This document shows, in pieces, positions 16,585 to 25,419 of a stretch of DNA of 64,000 nucleotides (position 1 is the stretch's first letter; the number at the start of each line of letters is the position of its first letter). The DNA lies in contig NZ_PUIA01000017.1 in assembly GCF_002967715.1 (NCBI RefSeq), positions 456,420 through 520,419 on the forward strand, read 5' to 3'. The translations under genes and the position numbers were made by a program. The notes below the pieces were generated by a model. The model did no database searches. It had not been told where the DNA came from and saw nothing but the letters and a program-made list of their open reading frames with translations. The stretch comes from Blastopirellula marina. GTDB lineage: Bacteria; Planctomycetota; Planctomycetia; Pirellulales; Pirellulaceae.

Positions 16585-17586
16585 CTAATCGATGGTGCCT
16601 TGTCGCTCGGCCATCATGTCGCGCATGTCACGCACGTTGTCGTTGATGGTGAAGAAAACAAGCGATACTTCGGCCGAGACGCGAAGAATGACGATATAGA
16701 TCAGGACCACAAGGAAGCCCACTATCGCGATACCAGCCGCACCCGCAATAGCGAGTAGTTCGCCCGTAAGAATCGCGGACACCAACGAAAGTGCCGTGAT
16801 CGCGAGATACACCAGAAATATCAGCCCCGAGATCAAAAAGAACAGGGTCTTGATCACGGTCGGGGCGATCATCACATCGAAGTTAAACAGCGAACCAAGT
16901 CCACCACTTCCTTTGCGACGAGCTTTGCTTCGCCCAGCCGGTGGATCGGCGGCATAAGGATTGGGGGCCTCAGCAACCGGCTTTACCGCAGTCGGCGCAG
17001 CGACTACTGGCGCAGCGGCCATTGGTACCGCAACGGGTTCCGCTTTAGGTACCTCGATTTTTGGTGCTTCGGCCTTTGGTGCTTCCGCCTTGGGGACTTC
17101 GATCTTCGGAGTCGCCGGTGCCGGCGCGGCTTTCTTCGCGGTTGCGTGGCTCCCTTTTTTGGCTGGCTTGCCCCCTGGTTTCTTCGGAGCGACCACCAAC
17201 GAGTCGAGCCCGGCCGGAACGTCCGCTGCCGGTTTCGACTGAGCCAGATCGGGGAAGCTTAACCCCCCTCCTGTATCTGCTGCCGGTGGAGCCACCGGGA
17301 TGGCTTCCGGTGGCGATGCCGATGTAACAGGCGCTGCGGTTACCGGTGTAGCGATCGGGACAGTGCCTGCCGGCGGTGCGACAGGGATCGCTTCAGGAGG
17401 ACTGGCACTACCACTTGGGAAGAGACCTTTCACCGTCGAAGCGGTAATCCACTCGCCGGTGCCGCGGCGGAGGAGACTTTCAGGTTGAATCGCCCCACTA
17501 CCGGCGAGCTGCTTCAAAGTTTTTGAATCAATCGGACCTACTTCCGGCGCATCCGGATTGAACTTGTAGAAGAATTCATCGGCCAT
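16585..17586 (-). CDS. GYF_2 and DUF4282 domain-containing membrane protein
   Basis: The 333-residue protein has three parts. Residues 1-55 match the bacterial GYF_2 (DUF4339) domain: FFYKF, VGPIDSKTLKQL, ESLLRRGTGEWITAST and a final LF. Residues 56-235 are low-complexity Ala/Pro/Val sequence with a five-residue K-x-E-x-P repeat (KIEVPKAEAPKAEAP and so on). From about residue 240, two long hydrophobic stretches and the RVSAEVSLVFFTINDN segment match DUF4282. GYF_2 domains are thought to bind peptides; the long linker would hold it away from the membrane. It is divergent from the oligoendopeptidase gene, with 151 bases between starts. Confidence 0.82.
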   Translation of the reverse strand: MADEFFYKFNPDAPEVGPIDSKTLKQLAGSGAIQPESLLRRGTGEWITASTVKGLFPSGSASPPEAIPVAPPAGTVPIATPVTAAPVTSASPPEAIPVAPPAADTGGGLSFPDLAQSKPAADVPAGLDSLVVAPKKPGGKPAKKGSHATAKKAAPAPATPKIEVPKAEAPKAEAPKIEVPKAEPVAVPMAAAPVVAAPTAVKPVAEAPNPYAADPPAGRSKARRKGSGGLGSLFNFDVMIAPTVIKTLFFLISGLIFLVYLAITALSLVSAILTGELLAIAGAAGIAIVGFLVVLIYIVILRVSAEVSLVFFTINDNVRDMRDMMAERQGTID

Positions 17587-17737
17587 GAGGTATGATCTTT
17601 AAATTGTCACCAAGAGAAGCGCGCGGAACGAAGAGTGTGCTTTTCATAATGTCTTAGTGAGACCGCAAAGTCAAACGCACACATCGTTACCAAAGAATCT
17701 AGATTTTCCTCACTTATTCAGCTGTAGGACCATTGGA

Positions 17738-19429
17738 ATGGACGACTTTAGCAAGCTCGAACTTCCCGAGCCGAATCTCGCGGAACTCAAGACTCGCTAT
17801 GCCGAGATCGCGAAGGGAATTGAAGACCTCAACGGCAACGATGGGCGCGGAGAAGAACTATTTCAATGGCTCCAGCGCTGGGATGACGTCCGCCGCGAAA
17901 TCGATTCGTGGTGCAATTTGACGGAGATCCGTTTCAATCAAGACACCAAAAACGCAGCCTACAAAGCAGCCATGGATCGCCGCGACGAGATCCATCCCAA
18001 GCTGACCGATCTCGACGTTCAAATTAAGAAGCTGCTGCTCGTTGAAGACCGAAAAGAGAAGATTGTCCAACGCTTCGGAGCCCAGGCCACCGCGTTGTGG
18101 CAATGTCAGGTGAACTCGTTCGATCCTGTCATCGAAGACGACCTGGTCGAAGAAGCGAAGCTGGTCTCGAAGTACAACGAGCTGCTGGCTAGCGCAGCGT
18201 TCACCTTTCAAGGCAAGGAAACGAACCTCTCCGGCATCATCGAATTCGCCGAAGACAATGATCGCAGCGTTCGCTACGATGCCCTCTCGACCATGTGGGG
18301 ATGGTTCGCCGAAAACCACGAAGAGCTCGATCAGATTTATGACAAGATGGTCAAGCTTCGTGACCAGATGGCCAAGAAGCTGAAGTATGAGAACTTCGTC
18401 CAACTCGCATACCAGCGGATGTCGCGCATCGATTACAACGAGCAAGACGTCCAGCAGTATCGTCAGGAAGTGATCGACAAGATCGTTCCCCTTTGCACCG
18501 AAATTCGCAAACGGCAGGGGGAAATGCTTGGGCTCGATCCGCTGATGTACTGGGACGAAGCCATCCACGACCAGCAAGGAAATCCTCGCCCGCAAGGAAG
18601 CTACGAACATCAGATCGAACAAGCTCAGGCCATGTTCGAAGGAATGGACAAGCGGCTGGGTGAGTTCTTTCAGTTGATGCAAGACAAGAACCTGATGGAC
18701 CTGAAAAACCGCCCTGGGAAAGCAGGCGGTGGCTTTTGTGCCAGTCTGCTGCAGCAGCGGGTGCCATTTATCTTCGCGAACTTCAACGGCACGCTTGGCG
18801 ACGTCGAGGTCTTCACCCACGAAATCGGTCATGCCTATCAGTGCTACGCGAGCATGTCGCTGCCGCTGCTGGATAACGTGTGGCCCACCATGGAGTCGTG
18901 CGAGATCCACTCGATGGGCCTCGAATTCCTCTGCTGGCCGCATATGGAGAAGTTCTTCGGTGACGAGGCAGATCGCTTCCGTAAGATCCATCTCGCGTCA
19001 CGACTTCTCTTTTTGCCGTATGGTGTCTCGGTCGATCACTTCCAGCACGAAGTGTATAAGAATCCCGAAATGACACCGAGCGAGCGAAATGCCAAGTGGC
19101 GGGAACTCGAACGGATCTATCTCCCGCACATGAAATTCGGCGATCTTCCGCACTTGCCGGAAGGGGGACGTTGGCAGAAGCAGCGGCACATCTACATGTC
19201 GCCGTTCTACTACATCGACTACACGCTGGCTCAATGCTGTGCTTTGCAGTTCTGGGTACGGTCGCAGCAAAACTTCGATCAAGCGATGGAAGATTACCTG
19301 GCACTTTGCGCCCGAGGGGGAACCCTGCCATTCCAGGAGCTCGCTCAAAGCGCCGACCTGAAGAGTCCTTTCCAGCCTGGCTGCTTGACGGAAGTGGCTG
19401 GTCAGGCCAGCAACTTCCTCGGGCTTTAA
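17738..19429 (+). CDS. M3 family oligoendopeptidase (PepF-like)
   Basis: I use the ATG at 17738 (563 residues); the longer frame adds 27 residues without signal-peptide character. The zinc site is HEIGH at residues 361-365 in the context EVFTHEIGHAYQCYASM, followed by the Glu-ligand helix MESCEIHSMGLEFL, and downstream the substrate-binding DYTLAQCCALQFW, all typical of M3B peptidases. The protein is likely a cytoplasmic zinc peptidase that degrades short peptides. Downstream, the GTPase gene follows after 8 bases, so cotranscription is likely though no functional link is obvious. Confidence 0.93.
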   Translation: MDDFSKLELPEPNLAELKTRYAEIAKGIEDLNGNDGRGEELFQWLQRWDDVRREIDSWCNLTEIRFNQDTKNAAYKAAMDRRDEIHPKLTDLDVQIKKLLLVEDRKEKIVQRFGAQATALWQCQVNSFDPVIEDDLVEEAKLVSKYNELLASAAFTFQGKETNLSGIIEFAEDNDRSVRYDALSTMWGWFAENHEELDQIYDKMVKLRDQMAKKLKYENFVQLAYQRMSRIDYNEQDVQQYRQEVIDKIVPLCTEIRKRQGEMLGLDPLMYWDEAIHDQQGNPRPQGSYEHQIEQAQAMFEGMDKRLGEFFQLMQDKNLMDLKNRPGKAGGGFCASLLQQRVPFIFANFNGTLGDVEVFTHEIGHAYQCYASMSLPLLDNVWPTMESCEIHSMGLEFLCWPHMEKFFGDEADRFRKIHLASRLLFLPYGVSVDHFQHEVYKNPEMTPSERNAKWRELERIYLPHMKFGDLPHLPEGGRWQKQRHIYMSPFYYIDYTLAQCCALQFWVRSQQNFDQAMEDYLALCARGGTLPFQELAQSADLKSPFQPGCLTEVAGQASNFLGL

Positions 19430-19437
19430 ATCGGATG

Positions 19438-20589
19438 CCAGCTATCGCCACGCCAACAGCAGCCGCGGTTCTTACACCGCCCGCACGAGGTGCCATTGCG
19501 ACCATCTCGGTGCAAGGGCCTGCAGCGGTTGCGTTGGCCGATCGTTTTTTTACAAGCCTCGGCAAGACCAGGGTGAACGATGCCGACATCGGTCGCATCC
19601 TGGTAGGGCATTGGCAGGCCGAAGGCGAGTCCTTCGGTGAAGAACTGGTCGTTGCCAGGCTGGCCGATGATCTCGTCGAAATCCATTGCCACGGAGGCGT
19701 TCAGGCCAGCCAGCGGATTCTTAAGCATCTCGCCTCGGCTGGCTGTCAGGTCCAGTCGTGGCAAGCCCGCACCCTTTCCGAGCAATCCGATGCGATTGTG
19801 GCCGAAGCCAAGATCGAACTACCGCGGGCAGTCACTTCCCAAGCCGCGCTGCATTTGCTCGATCAAGCCAACGGGGCGTTATCTCGCGAAATCGATACGA
19901 TCGGTGAACTTCTCAAGCAATCGAACTTCGAAGTTGCGGAGCAGAAGATCGCCCATCTGCTATCGCTGGCCCCCTTTGGCAAGCATCTGACACAACCGTG
20001 GCTGATTGTCATCGCGGGCCCCCCCAACGTTGGTAAAAGTAGTTTGCTCAATAAAATCGTGGGCTACGACCGCGCGATCGTGCTTGATATGCCAGGGACC
20101 ACGCGCGATGTGCTGCACGCCACGACCGCCCTCGACGGCTGGCCGGTGCAGTTCTCGGACACGGCCGGTATTCGTGTTTCCGACGATGCCATCGAGCAGG
20201 CAGGTATCGCCAAAGCGAAAGCCGCGCTCAAAACGGCCGACCTGGTGATCGTGATGCACGATGCCGCCGACCTGAAGCCCGACGAACTCGATCAGTCGCT
20301 ACAGGAGCTTCCGTCGGCCTTGCACGTGGTCAACAAAATCGACCTGGCCGATGACGTGCGTGTGCCGGCTTCCCGTGAAATGATCGCCACCAGCGCGGTC
20401 ACCAGCCAAGGGGTGCCGCAGTTGATCACCTCGATCGTTTTTCACCTGATTCCACATGTTCCCCAGGCACACGAGCCGTTGCCCTTCACGGATCGCCAAA
20501 TCGAAGGGCTGCGACAATTACATCAGCAAGTGCAACATCGCCAGCTCGACGACGCCCTCAAGTCCACTGAAACGCTATTGAACACATGA
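19438..20589 (+). CDS. Reduced MnmE/TrmE-like GTPase lacking the C-terminal Cys motif
   Basis: I start at the ATG at 19438 (383 residues), 8 bases after the peptidase stop. The N-terminus matches the MnmE folate-binding domain (VLTPPARGAIATISVQGP and VEIHCHGG). The G domain is intact: G1 GPPNVGKSS near residue 193, G2 in PGTTRD, G3 DTAG, G4 NKID. Two features differ from true MnmE: the PGEFTxRAFLNGKLDLxQAEA segment is replaced by unrelated sequence, and the usual C-terminal FCIGK with its essential Cys is absent, the protein ending STETLLNT. It is about 70 residues short of the family. It may no longer modify tRNA wobble uridine. Confidence 0.8.
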   Translation, partial: PAIATPTAAAVLTPPARGAIATISVQGPAAVALADRFFTSLGKTRVNDADIGRILVGHWQAEGESFGEELVVARLADDLVEIHCHGGVQASQRILKHLASAGCQVQSWQARTLSEQSDAIVAEAKIELPRAVTSQAALHLLDQANGALSREIDTIGELLKQSNFEVAEQKIAHLLSLAPFGKHLTQPWLIVIAGPPNVGKSSLLNKIVGYDRAIVLDMPGTTRDVLHATTALDGWPVQFSDTAGIRVSDDAIEQAGIAKAKAALKTADLVIVMHDAADLKPDELDQSLQELPSALHVVNKIDLADDVRVPASREMIATSAVTSQGVPQLITSIVFHLIPHVPQAHEPLPFTDRQIEGLRQLHQQVQHRQLDDALKSTETLLNT

Positions 20590-21290
20590 ACGAGCACGAC
20601 CGCGAGAAGTACCAGAAAGAGCATCCCCCTGCCCCGCACCATCATGCGGAGGCCGAAGACGTGATCATCAGCCGTGACACGCATCGGGAAAATCGCATTC
20701 CGCCGGGGCAAACACGCACGAAAAAGTGGCCGGTACTTCACGCGACAATCGTGCCGGAAGTGAACAAAGAAACGTGGTCGCTGCAAGTATTCGGGCTCGT
20801 CGAGCGCGAGCTGACATTCAACTGGGAAGAGTTCCAAGCATTACCCCGTGTGAAAGTCTTTTCCGATTTCCACTGCGTAACCCAGTGGTCGCGACTTGGG
20901 AACCTATGGGAAGGAGTTTCGACGCGTTATCTTCTGCAGCAGGCCGGCATTCAGCCGGAAGCCAGGTTCGTGATTTGCCATGGCTACGACAACGGCTGGA
21001 CGACTAATCTTCCGCTGGAGTCCTTCTTAAGCGAAGATGCCTTGCTGGCTGACATGCACGACGGAAGAGAGATCAACGCCGATCACGGTGGGCCTGTCCG
21101 TGGTATTGTCCCGTTGCTCTACGCATGGAAGAGCGCCAAGTGGATCAAAGCAATCGAGCTCAGTGCGACGGATCAGCCTGGCTACTGGGAACAAAGCGGG
21201 TACCACAACGTCGGTGACCCGTGGAAGGAACAGCGTTTCGGCGACGGCCAACTGCCGCCCGGCTGGACAGGCGTACCGGAAGGGATTTAA
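20586..21290 (+). CDS. Sulfite oxidase-like molybdopterin-dependent oxidoreductase
   Basis: The 234-residue protein matches the short cytoplasmic sulfite-oxidase-like group. It has the IPPGQT lead-in, then WSLQVFGLVE, then FSDFHCVTQWSRLGNLWEGV, where Cys is the expected molybdenum ligand. After that come the HGYDNGWTTNLPLE loop, a DHGGPVR segment, and a terminal GYWEQSGYHNVGDPWKEQRF. No Tat or Sec signal is visible and no heme domain is fused, so the electron partner is unknown. The ATG overlaps the GTPase stop (ATGA). The stop shares the bases TTAA at 21287-21290 with the stop of the convergent gene. Confidence 0.9.
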   Translation: MNEHDREKYQKEHPPAPHHHAEAEDVIISRDTHRENRIPPGQTRTKKWPVLHATIVPEVNKETWSLQVFGLVERELTFNWEEFQALPRVKVFSDFHCVTQWSRLGNLWEGVSTRYLLQQAGIQPEARFVICHGYDNGWTTNLPLESFLSEDALLADMHDGREINADHGGPVRGIVPLLYAWKSAKWIKAIELSATDQPGYWEQSGYHNVGDPWKEQRFGDGQLPPGWTGVPEGI

Positions 21291-22456
21291 CCTTCTCCGG
21301 CGGCTCGCTTGGCAAACAGGAGAGCCGTTGCGTAACCGAGCGGATCTCCTAGTTCTTTTGAGTGTTCGGCCAGTCGCTCGAAGTTTCCGGCATTCTGGCT
21401 CAACTCGATCAAGCTGGGTGAAATCCCAATGGTATGAATACCAGGCGGGATCATCTGCAATGCCGCTTCCAACGCCTCGTTATGATGACCCAGACGCGAG
21501 AGAAGCTCGATGTAGGTCTCGATAGCGAGCGAACCTTCGCGACGGATATCAGACGCTTCGGCCTTCTCGCGGAAGTAAGCCAGGCCACTCTCGGCATCCT
21601 CGCCCAGTAGCGTTTGAAAATAGAGCTTGTGACTGGGATAAAGCTCGGTGAACGGCGGTGTCTGCTCGTACTGGAAGGCCTGATCCAAATGCGCACCGTA
21701 ATCGACCAGTTCCAACGCTTTGCGTAGGTGGGCTTCGTCGCGCAGCACCCGCGCGAAGCGGACGGTCGCGGCAAGGTGACTGGTGTCGATGTGATAGGCC
21801 GAGTTAGCAAACAACCAGTCGCGCGGGGCGATGATCTCGCTCAGCGATTTCTCTTGCGGCTCGGTCCCCTCTTGGTGCGAAATATCGGCCACGACGGTCG
21901 CCATCAGTTCGTCGTAAACATGATCGAGAAGCAATGCGGCCAGGGGCTGCTGAGCGGCCGGAGGCATGCCAGCGAGTTGCTGTTCGTACGTAGTGACCGA
22001 ATTGCACGTGCCGTAATGTTCCAGCATCCAACGAAAGCCGATCTCTGGTGCCACCCCTTCGTACAGCGCGACTTCAATCAAGTCTTCGATGTTGTCCTCG
22101 TCGACCTCAGCCTCTTTCAAGGCTTCAATCACCGGGGCTTTGTCTCCGACAGGGCGAAGATAGTACCAGCCTTCGCGAATTTGTCCGGCATCTAGCAACA
22201 ACCGGCCGACTTCGTCGCAAGCTTCGACCAGGGCATCTTCCAGTTGCGTTCGTTGCTCCTCGGAGAGATCTTCCGAGACACCAGGAAATAGCAGCGGCAG
22301 GCCGAGCCTCGCACGGGCACGCAGCTTGTACATCTCGAACAGCTGCACATGCTGCTTCTCTTGGCGGAAATACTCGATCATATTCTCGATCGCCGCCAAA
22401 CTGCCGGAATCTTGGATTTGCTGACGGAACTGGTCGAAAACTTCCTGCGAAACCAC
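21287..22456 (-). CDS. Conserved hypothetical protein, helical
   Basis: I do not recognise a named family. The 389-residue protein has no signal peptide or membrane segment, is acidic and mostly helical, and contains repeated helix-turn-helix units of a TPR-like character, for example around LFEMYKLRARARLGLP, REGWYYLRPVGD and the C-terminal ESGLAYFREKAEASDIRREG / LSRLGHHNEALEAALQM. A His/Asp-containing stretch SAYHIDTSHLAATVRFAR lies in the middle. It is monocistronic, convergent with the molybdoenzyme gene and sharing four stop bases with it. It is probably a cytoplasmic scaffold or regulatory protein. Confidence 0.7.
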   Translation of the reverse strand: MVSQEVFDQFRQQIQDSGSLAAIENMIEYFRQEKQHVQLFEMYKLRARARLGLPLLFPGVSEDLSEEQRTQLEDALVEACDEVGRLLLDAGQIREGWYYLRPVGDKAPVIEALKEAEVDEDNIEDLIEVALYEGVAPEIGFRWMLEHYGTCNSVTTYEQQLAGMPPAAQQPLAALLLDHVYDELMATVVADISHQEGTEPQEKSLSEIIAPRDWLFANSAYHIDTSHLAATVRFARVLRDEAHLRKALELVDYGAHLDQAFQYEQTPPFTELYPSHKLYFQTLLGEDAESGLAYFREKAEASDIRREGSLAIETYIELLSRLGHHNEALEAALQMIPPGIHTIGISPSLIELSQNAGNFERLAEHSKELGDPLGYATALLFAKRAAGEG

Positions 22457-22548
22457 GGAAATCCCCTAGGACACGCGACGAAATGAATGAATTACACATC
22501 ACGTATCGTAACAAGGAGGGCCAGCGCTGAATAGCAACACGCTGCCGG

Positions 22549-25185
22549 TTAGAAACTCAGGCGATCGATCGAGCCAGCTGTGGGGGCCTGATCCATGCCT
22601 TTGATAATGTCTCGAATCTGGCTCAGGGTAGCCGTTTCCATAATTCCCGAGTCGAGGACATCGGCCAGTTTTGTAGGGTCGCCCAGTCCCATCTCGACAT
22701 CAAGTTGATGCACCCACCGCAGGCAGTTTCCGCGACTGATCACACCTACGGGGCGTCCATCTTTAACGATAATCACCCGCCGCATCGCGGCCTGGCTCAG
22801 GTATTCGTAGACATGAATCGCGGGATCGGATTCATCAAAGCTGACGACTTCGCTATGCATCACGCCTGAGACGAGCGTGCTGCCGGCCTCCGGTCGACGG
22901 AACGCCTGCATCAGATCTTTCTCAGAAATAATGCCAACCAGGTACCCCTTTTCATCGACGACGGGGGCCGAGTTGAACCCTTCCTTGATGAGCAGTTGCG
23001 TGGCCGCGGCAATCTTATCAGACTGCTTAATTGTCAGGATAGGAGAAGTCATGATCTCGGAAGCAGCCAGGTGCTCCAGACGTTCTCGAACCTGATCATC
23101 GGCCGCCATCATGCCGGCAGTGTCCTGGCAGTTACCTAAGCAAACGACATGACGCTTGCCCGAGCTCTTGGCAACCTTCAGTGCGATTTCCGCGTTGTCG
23201 ATCAATGCTTCCAGGTTAGGCACGTCGTTGTTTCGCTGAGCTACTCCCATGCTCACCGAGCAGCGAACCTGCTTGCCATTGACCTCGACCACAATCTTGT
23301 CGACCAGCATTTCGATCCGCATGGCTATGCGATAGGCATTTACCTCCGCACATTCAGGCAACACCAAAAGCAGGCGGTCGCTGTCTAGTCGGCATAGGTA
23401 ATCGATTTGACGTCCGTGAGCGGCGATCGTTTGAGCAAGTTGCTGCAGAACCCTATCGCCAGCTTCGACACCATAGTCGCGATTAATGTCGCTGAAATCA
23501 TCGACGTCAATCACCACGCAAGAGATCGGCAAGTGATAGTTACGAGCCCGAACCCACTCCCGTTTCAATTGGTCGTTCAGGTAGCGCAACGTCGCCAGGC
23601 CGGTCAATGGGTCGTTGCGCTCCACTGTGCGGAGATGGTTTTCCAGCTCGATCACGCGACTTGCCGAGTTGATACGCGAGAGCAATTCTTCCCGGCTGAT
23701 GGTGTGGGAAAACACGTCGTCGATCCCCAGCCGGTAGGCCAGCGTGGGATCGCTCAACAAACCCTGGTCGGCCAACACCATCGTGTAGACATAGCGCGGC
23801 AAACGCTCTTCGCGGATCCACCGGCAGAACATCTCGGCGGCCGCCCGATTCTGCCCCCAGTCGCTGATCACCACCATCGGGCATACTTCACGAATCAGGT
23901 GCTTGGCCGAAGCGTATTCGCCACAGATGCGGACGTTCATCCCGACACTTTGCAGCCACTTGATAATCAGTCCGATGGGATGAGAACCATCGTTAATCAC
24001 TACGGCATTCTCGCCACTTAGCTCTGTGGCTGCCTGGTGCTTGCCCCAGTGGTAGTTGGCCGTTTGTCCCGATCCGGCATGTAGGAAACGCACGACACTA
24101 TGTTGTTCTGCCGAGAAGGCTTCGATCTTGTCGAAAGTTTCCACGAAAGCCGTGACGATGTCCGGATCAAACTGTGTGCCGCTTCCCTCGCAGATCATCG
24201 CCTTGGCCTGTTCCGCGCGGATAGCATCTTTGTAGACACGCTTGCTCGACAGGGCATCGAACACGTCGGCAACGCTCACGATCCGTGCTGCCAGCGGTAT
24301 CTCGGTTCCCTTCAATCCTTCCAGATAACCACATCCGTCCCATCGTTCGTGATGATAGCGAGCGATCTCGGCGGCCATGTGAAAGAACGAGCCGCTCGGG
24401 CTGCTCTTGGCTGCTTCCTGCAGTGTCTCGGCACCGATGCGGACGTGCTGCTTCATCGCGTTGAATTCTTCAGGCGTCAGCTTGCCCGGTTTCAGCAGAA
24501 TGGCATCGGAAATGCCAACCTTGCCGATGTCGTGCAAGGGGCTGGAACGAAAGAGATCTTGCAAAAACAACTCGTCGATGGCGTCCTGGTAAGGACCGCT
24601 GATTCGCAATTGCTCGGCAATCATTTGCGAATAGGCACGCATGCGTACGAGATGTTCGCCTGTTTCCGTATCCCGCGAGTCCGCCAACTTGGCCAGCGCG
24701 AACACGGCGATGTCTTGTGTGGATTGAATTGCCATCGAGCGGTTTTCGACGATCCGCTCTAACTCGCGAGAATAACCTTCCAGCTTGCGTTCGGCCGTGG
24801 TGGCTCGCATTAAAGCGCTGTGCAGTCGCATCAGCACGTCGATCTTGGCCGTTAACTCCAGCCGGCCGATTGATTTTTCGAGGACATTATCGGCACCGAC
24901 GGCAAACATTTCCAATCGCTGCGATTCATTCAGGTCTTGCCCCAATACAAGCAGCTGAATTTGTCGATCGGCGAACTCGCGACGAATCGCTCGGCAGATC
25001 TCCACGGCGCAGTCATCGCGCAGATGATAATCGAGTAGGATCAGCGCGGGCTGTACCTCTTCGATTACCTGGCGGACATTCTCTCCGCTTTCCAGAATGT
25101 GTACCTCGTGATGTTCACTGAGTACTTCGCGCAGTTTGCTGCGGAGCACGTCGGTGCTTTCGATCACGAGAAGTCGATTGTGCAT
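22549..25185 (-). CDS. Multidomain signalling protein: REC, HD-GYP, second REC-like, degenerate GGDEF, two CBS
   Basis: The 878 residues contain, in order: a receiver domain (1-125, phospho-acceptor D52 in ILLDYHLRDD, K104); an HD-GYP-type phosphodiesterase domain (165-365) with HD at 218-219 and HHERWDGCGYLEGL at 278-291, where the canonical GYP reads GYL; a second receiver-like domain (390-510, D442); a GGDEF fold (520-685) whose signature reads RLDSDRL instead of RxGGDEF, so cyclase activity is unlikely; and two CBS domains (710-760 and 775-825). It probably senses phosphorelay input and a nucleotide and hydrolyses cyclic di-GMP. It is monocistronic, with 233 bases between its start and the end of purU. 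Confidence 0.88.
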   Translation of the reverse strand: MHNRLLVIESTDVLRSKLREVLSEHHEVHILESGENVRQVIEEVQPALILLDYHLRDDCAVEICRAIRREFADRQIQLLVLGQDLNESQRLEMFAVGADNVLEKSIGRLELTAKIDVLMRLHSALMRATTAERKLEGYSRELERIVENRSMAIQSTQDIAVFALAKLADSRDTETGEHLVRMRAYSQMIAEQLRISGPYQDAIDELFLQDLFRSSPLHDIGKVGISDAILLKPGKLTPEEFNAMKQHVRIGAETLQEAAKSSPSGSFFHMAAEIARYHHERWDGCGYLEGLKGTEIPLAARIVSVADVFDALSSKRVYKDAIRAEQAKAMICEGSGTQFDPDIVTAFVETFDKIEAFSAEQHSVVRFLHAGSGQTANYHWGKHQAATELSGENAVVINDGSHPIGLIIKWLQSVGMNVRICGEYASAKHLIREVCPMVVISDWGQNRAAAEMFCRWIREERLPRYVYTMVLADQGLLSDPTLAYRLGIDDVFSHTISREELLSRINSASRVIELENHLRTVERNDPLTGLATLRYLNDQLKREWVRARNYHLPISCVVIDVDDFSDINRDYGVEAGDRVLQQLAQTIAAHGRQIDYLCRLDSDRLLLVLPECAEVNAYRIAMRIEMLVDKIVVEVNGKQVRCSVSMGVAQRNNDVPNLEALIDNAEIALKVAKSSGKRHVVCLGNCQDTAGMMAADDQVRERLEHLAASEIMTSPILTIKQSDKIAAATQLLIKEGFNSAPVVDEKGYLVGIISEKDLMQAFRRPEAGSTLVSGVMHSEVVSFDESDPAIHVYEYLSQAAMRRVIIVKDGRPVGVISRGNCLRWVHQLDVEMGLGDPTKLADVLDSGIMETATLSQIRDIIKGMDQAPTAGSIDRLSF

Positions 25186-25419
25186 GGTCTGCCCACCATA
25201 CTCCGATCAACAGTCGTTTCGCGTCTGAAAACTGGACGCTAAAAAAAACGCTTATTGATTCCAAGTTACCTGAGACACCGGAAACTTAGGTCACTAAAAG
25301 AACACCGCAAGAAGCGCAATTGGAATATCACCGTAGAGACTTCCCGCAACATCCCTTGGTATCGGCACCCCCAGGGCAATCACTACAATCGACACCTGGC
25401 GTCCGCGCGATGCGTCCGA
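25186..25419. other. Intergenic region between two minus-strand genes
   Basis: No gene is supported. A run of eight A (around 25242-25249) lies upstream of the signalling gene start. I see no stable hairpin directly before the T tract that this gives on the minus strand, so I do not call a terminator for purU here. Confidence 0.3.

Noticed and set aside
17000..17120. Direct DNA repeats in the GYF_2-DUF4282 gene as a CRISPR-like array
   Set aside because: They are in-frame codons of the K-x-E-x-P protein linker, without spacers or uniform repeat length.
17858..18991. Minus-strand open frame of 377 codons opposite the oligoendopeptidase
   Set aside because: It is antisense to the zinc site of the M3 peptidase and has no recognisable domain.
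19096..19437. Extension of the MnmE-like gene to 19096
   Set aside because: It would overlap the conserved end of the peptidase gene; the MnmE N-terminal motif begins just after the ATG at 19438.
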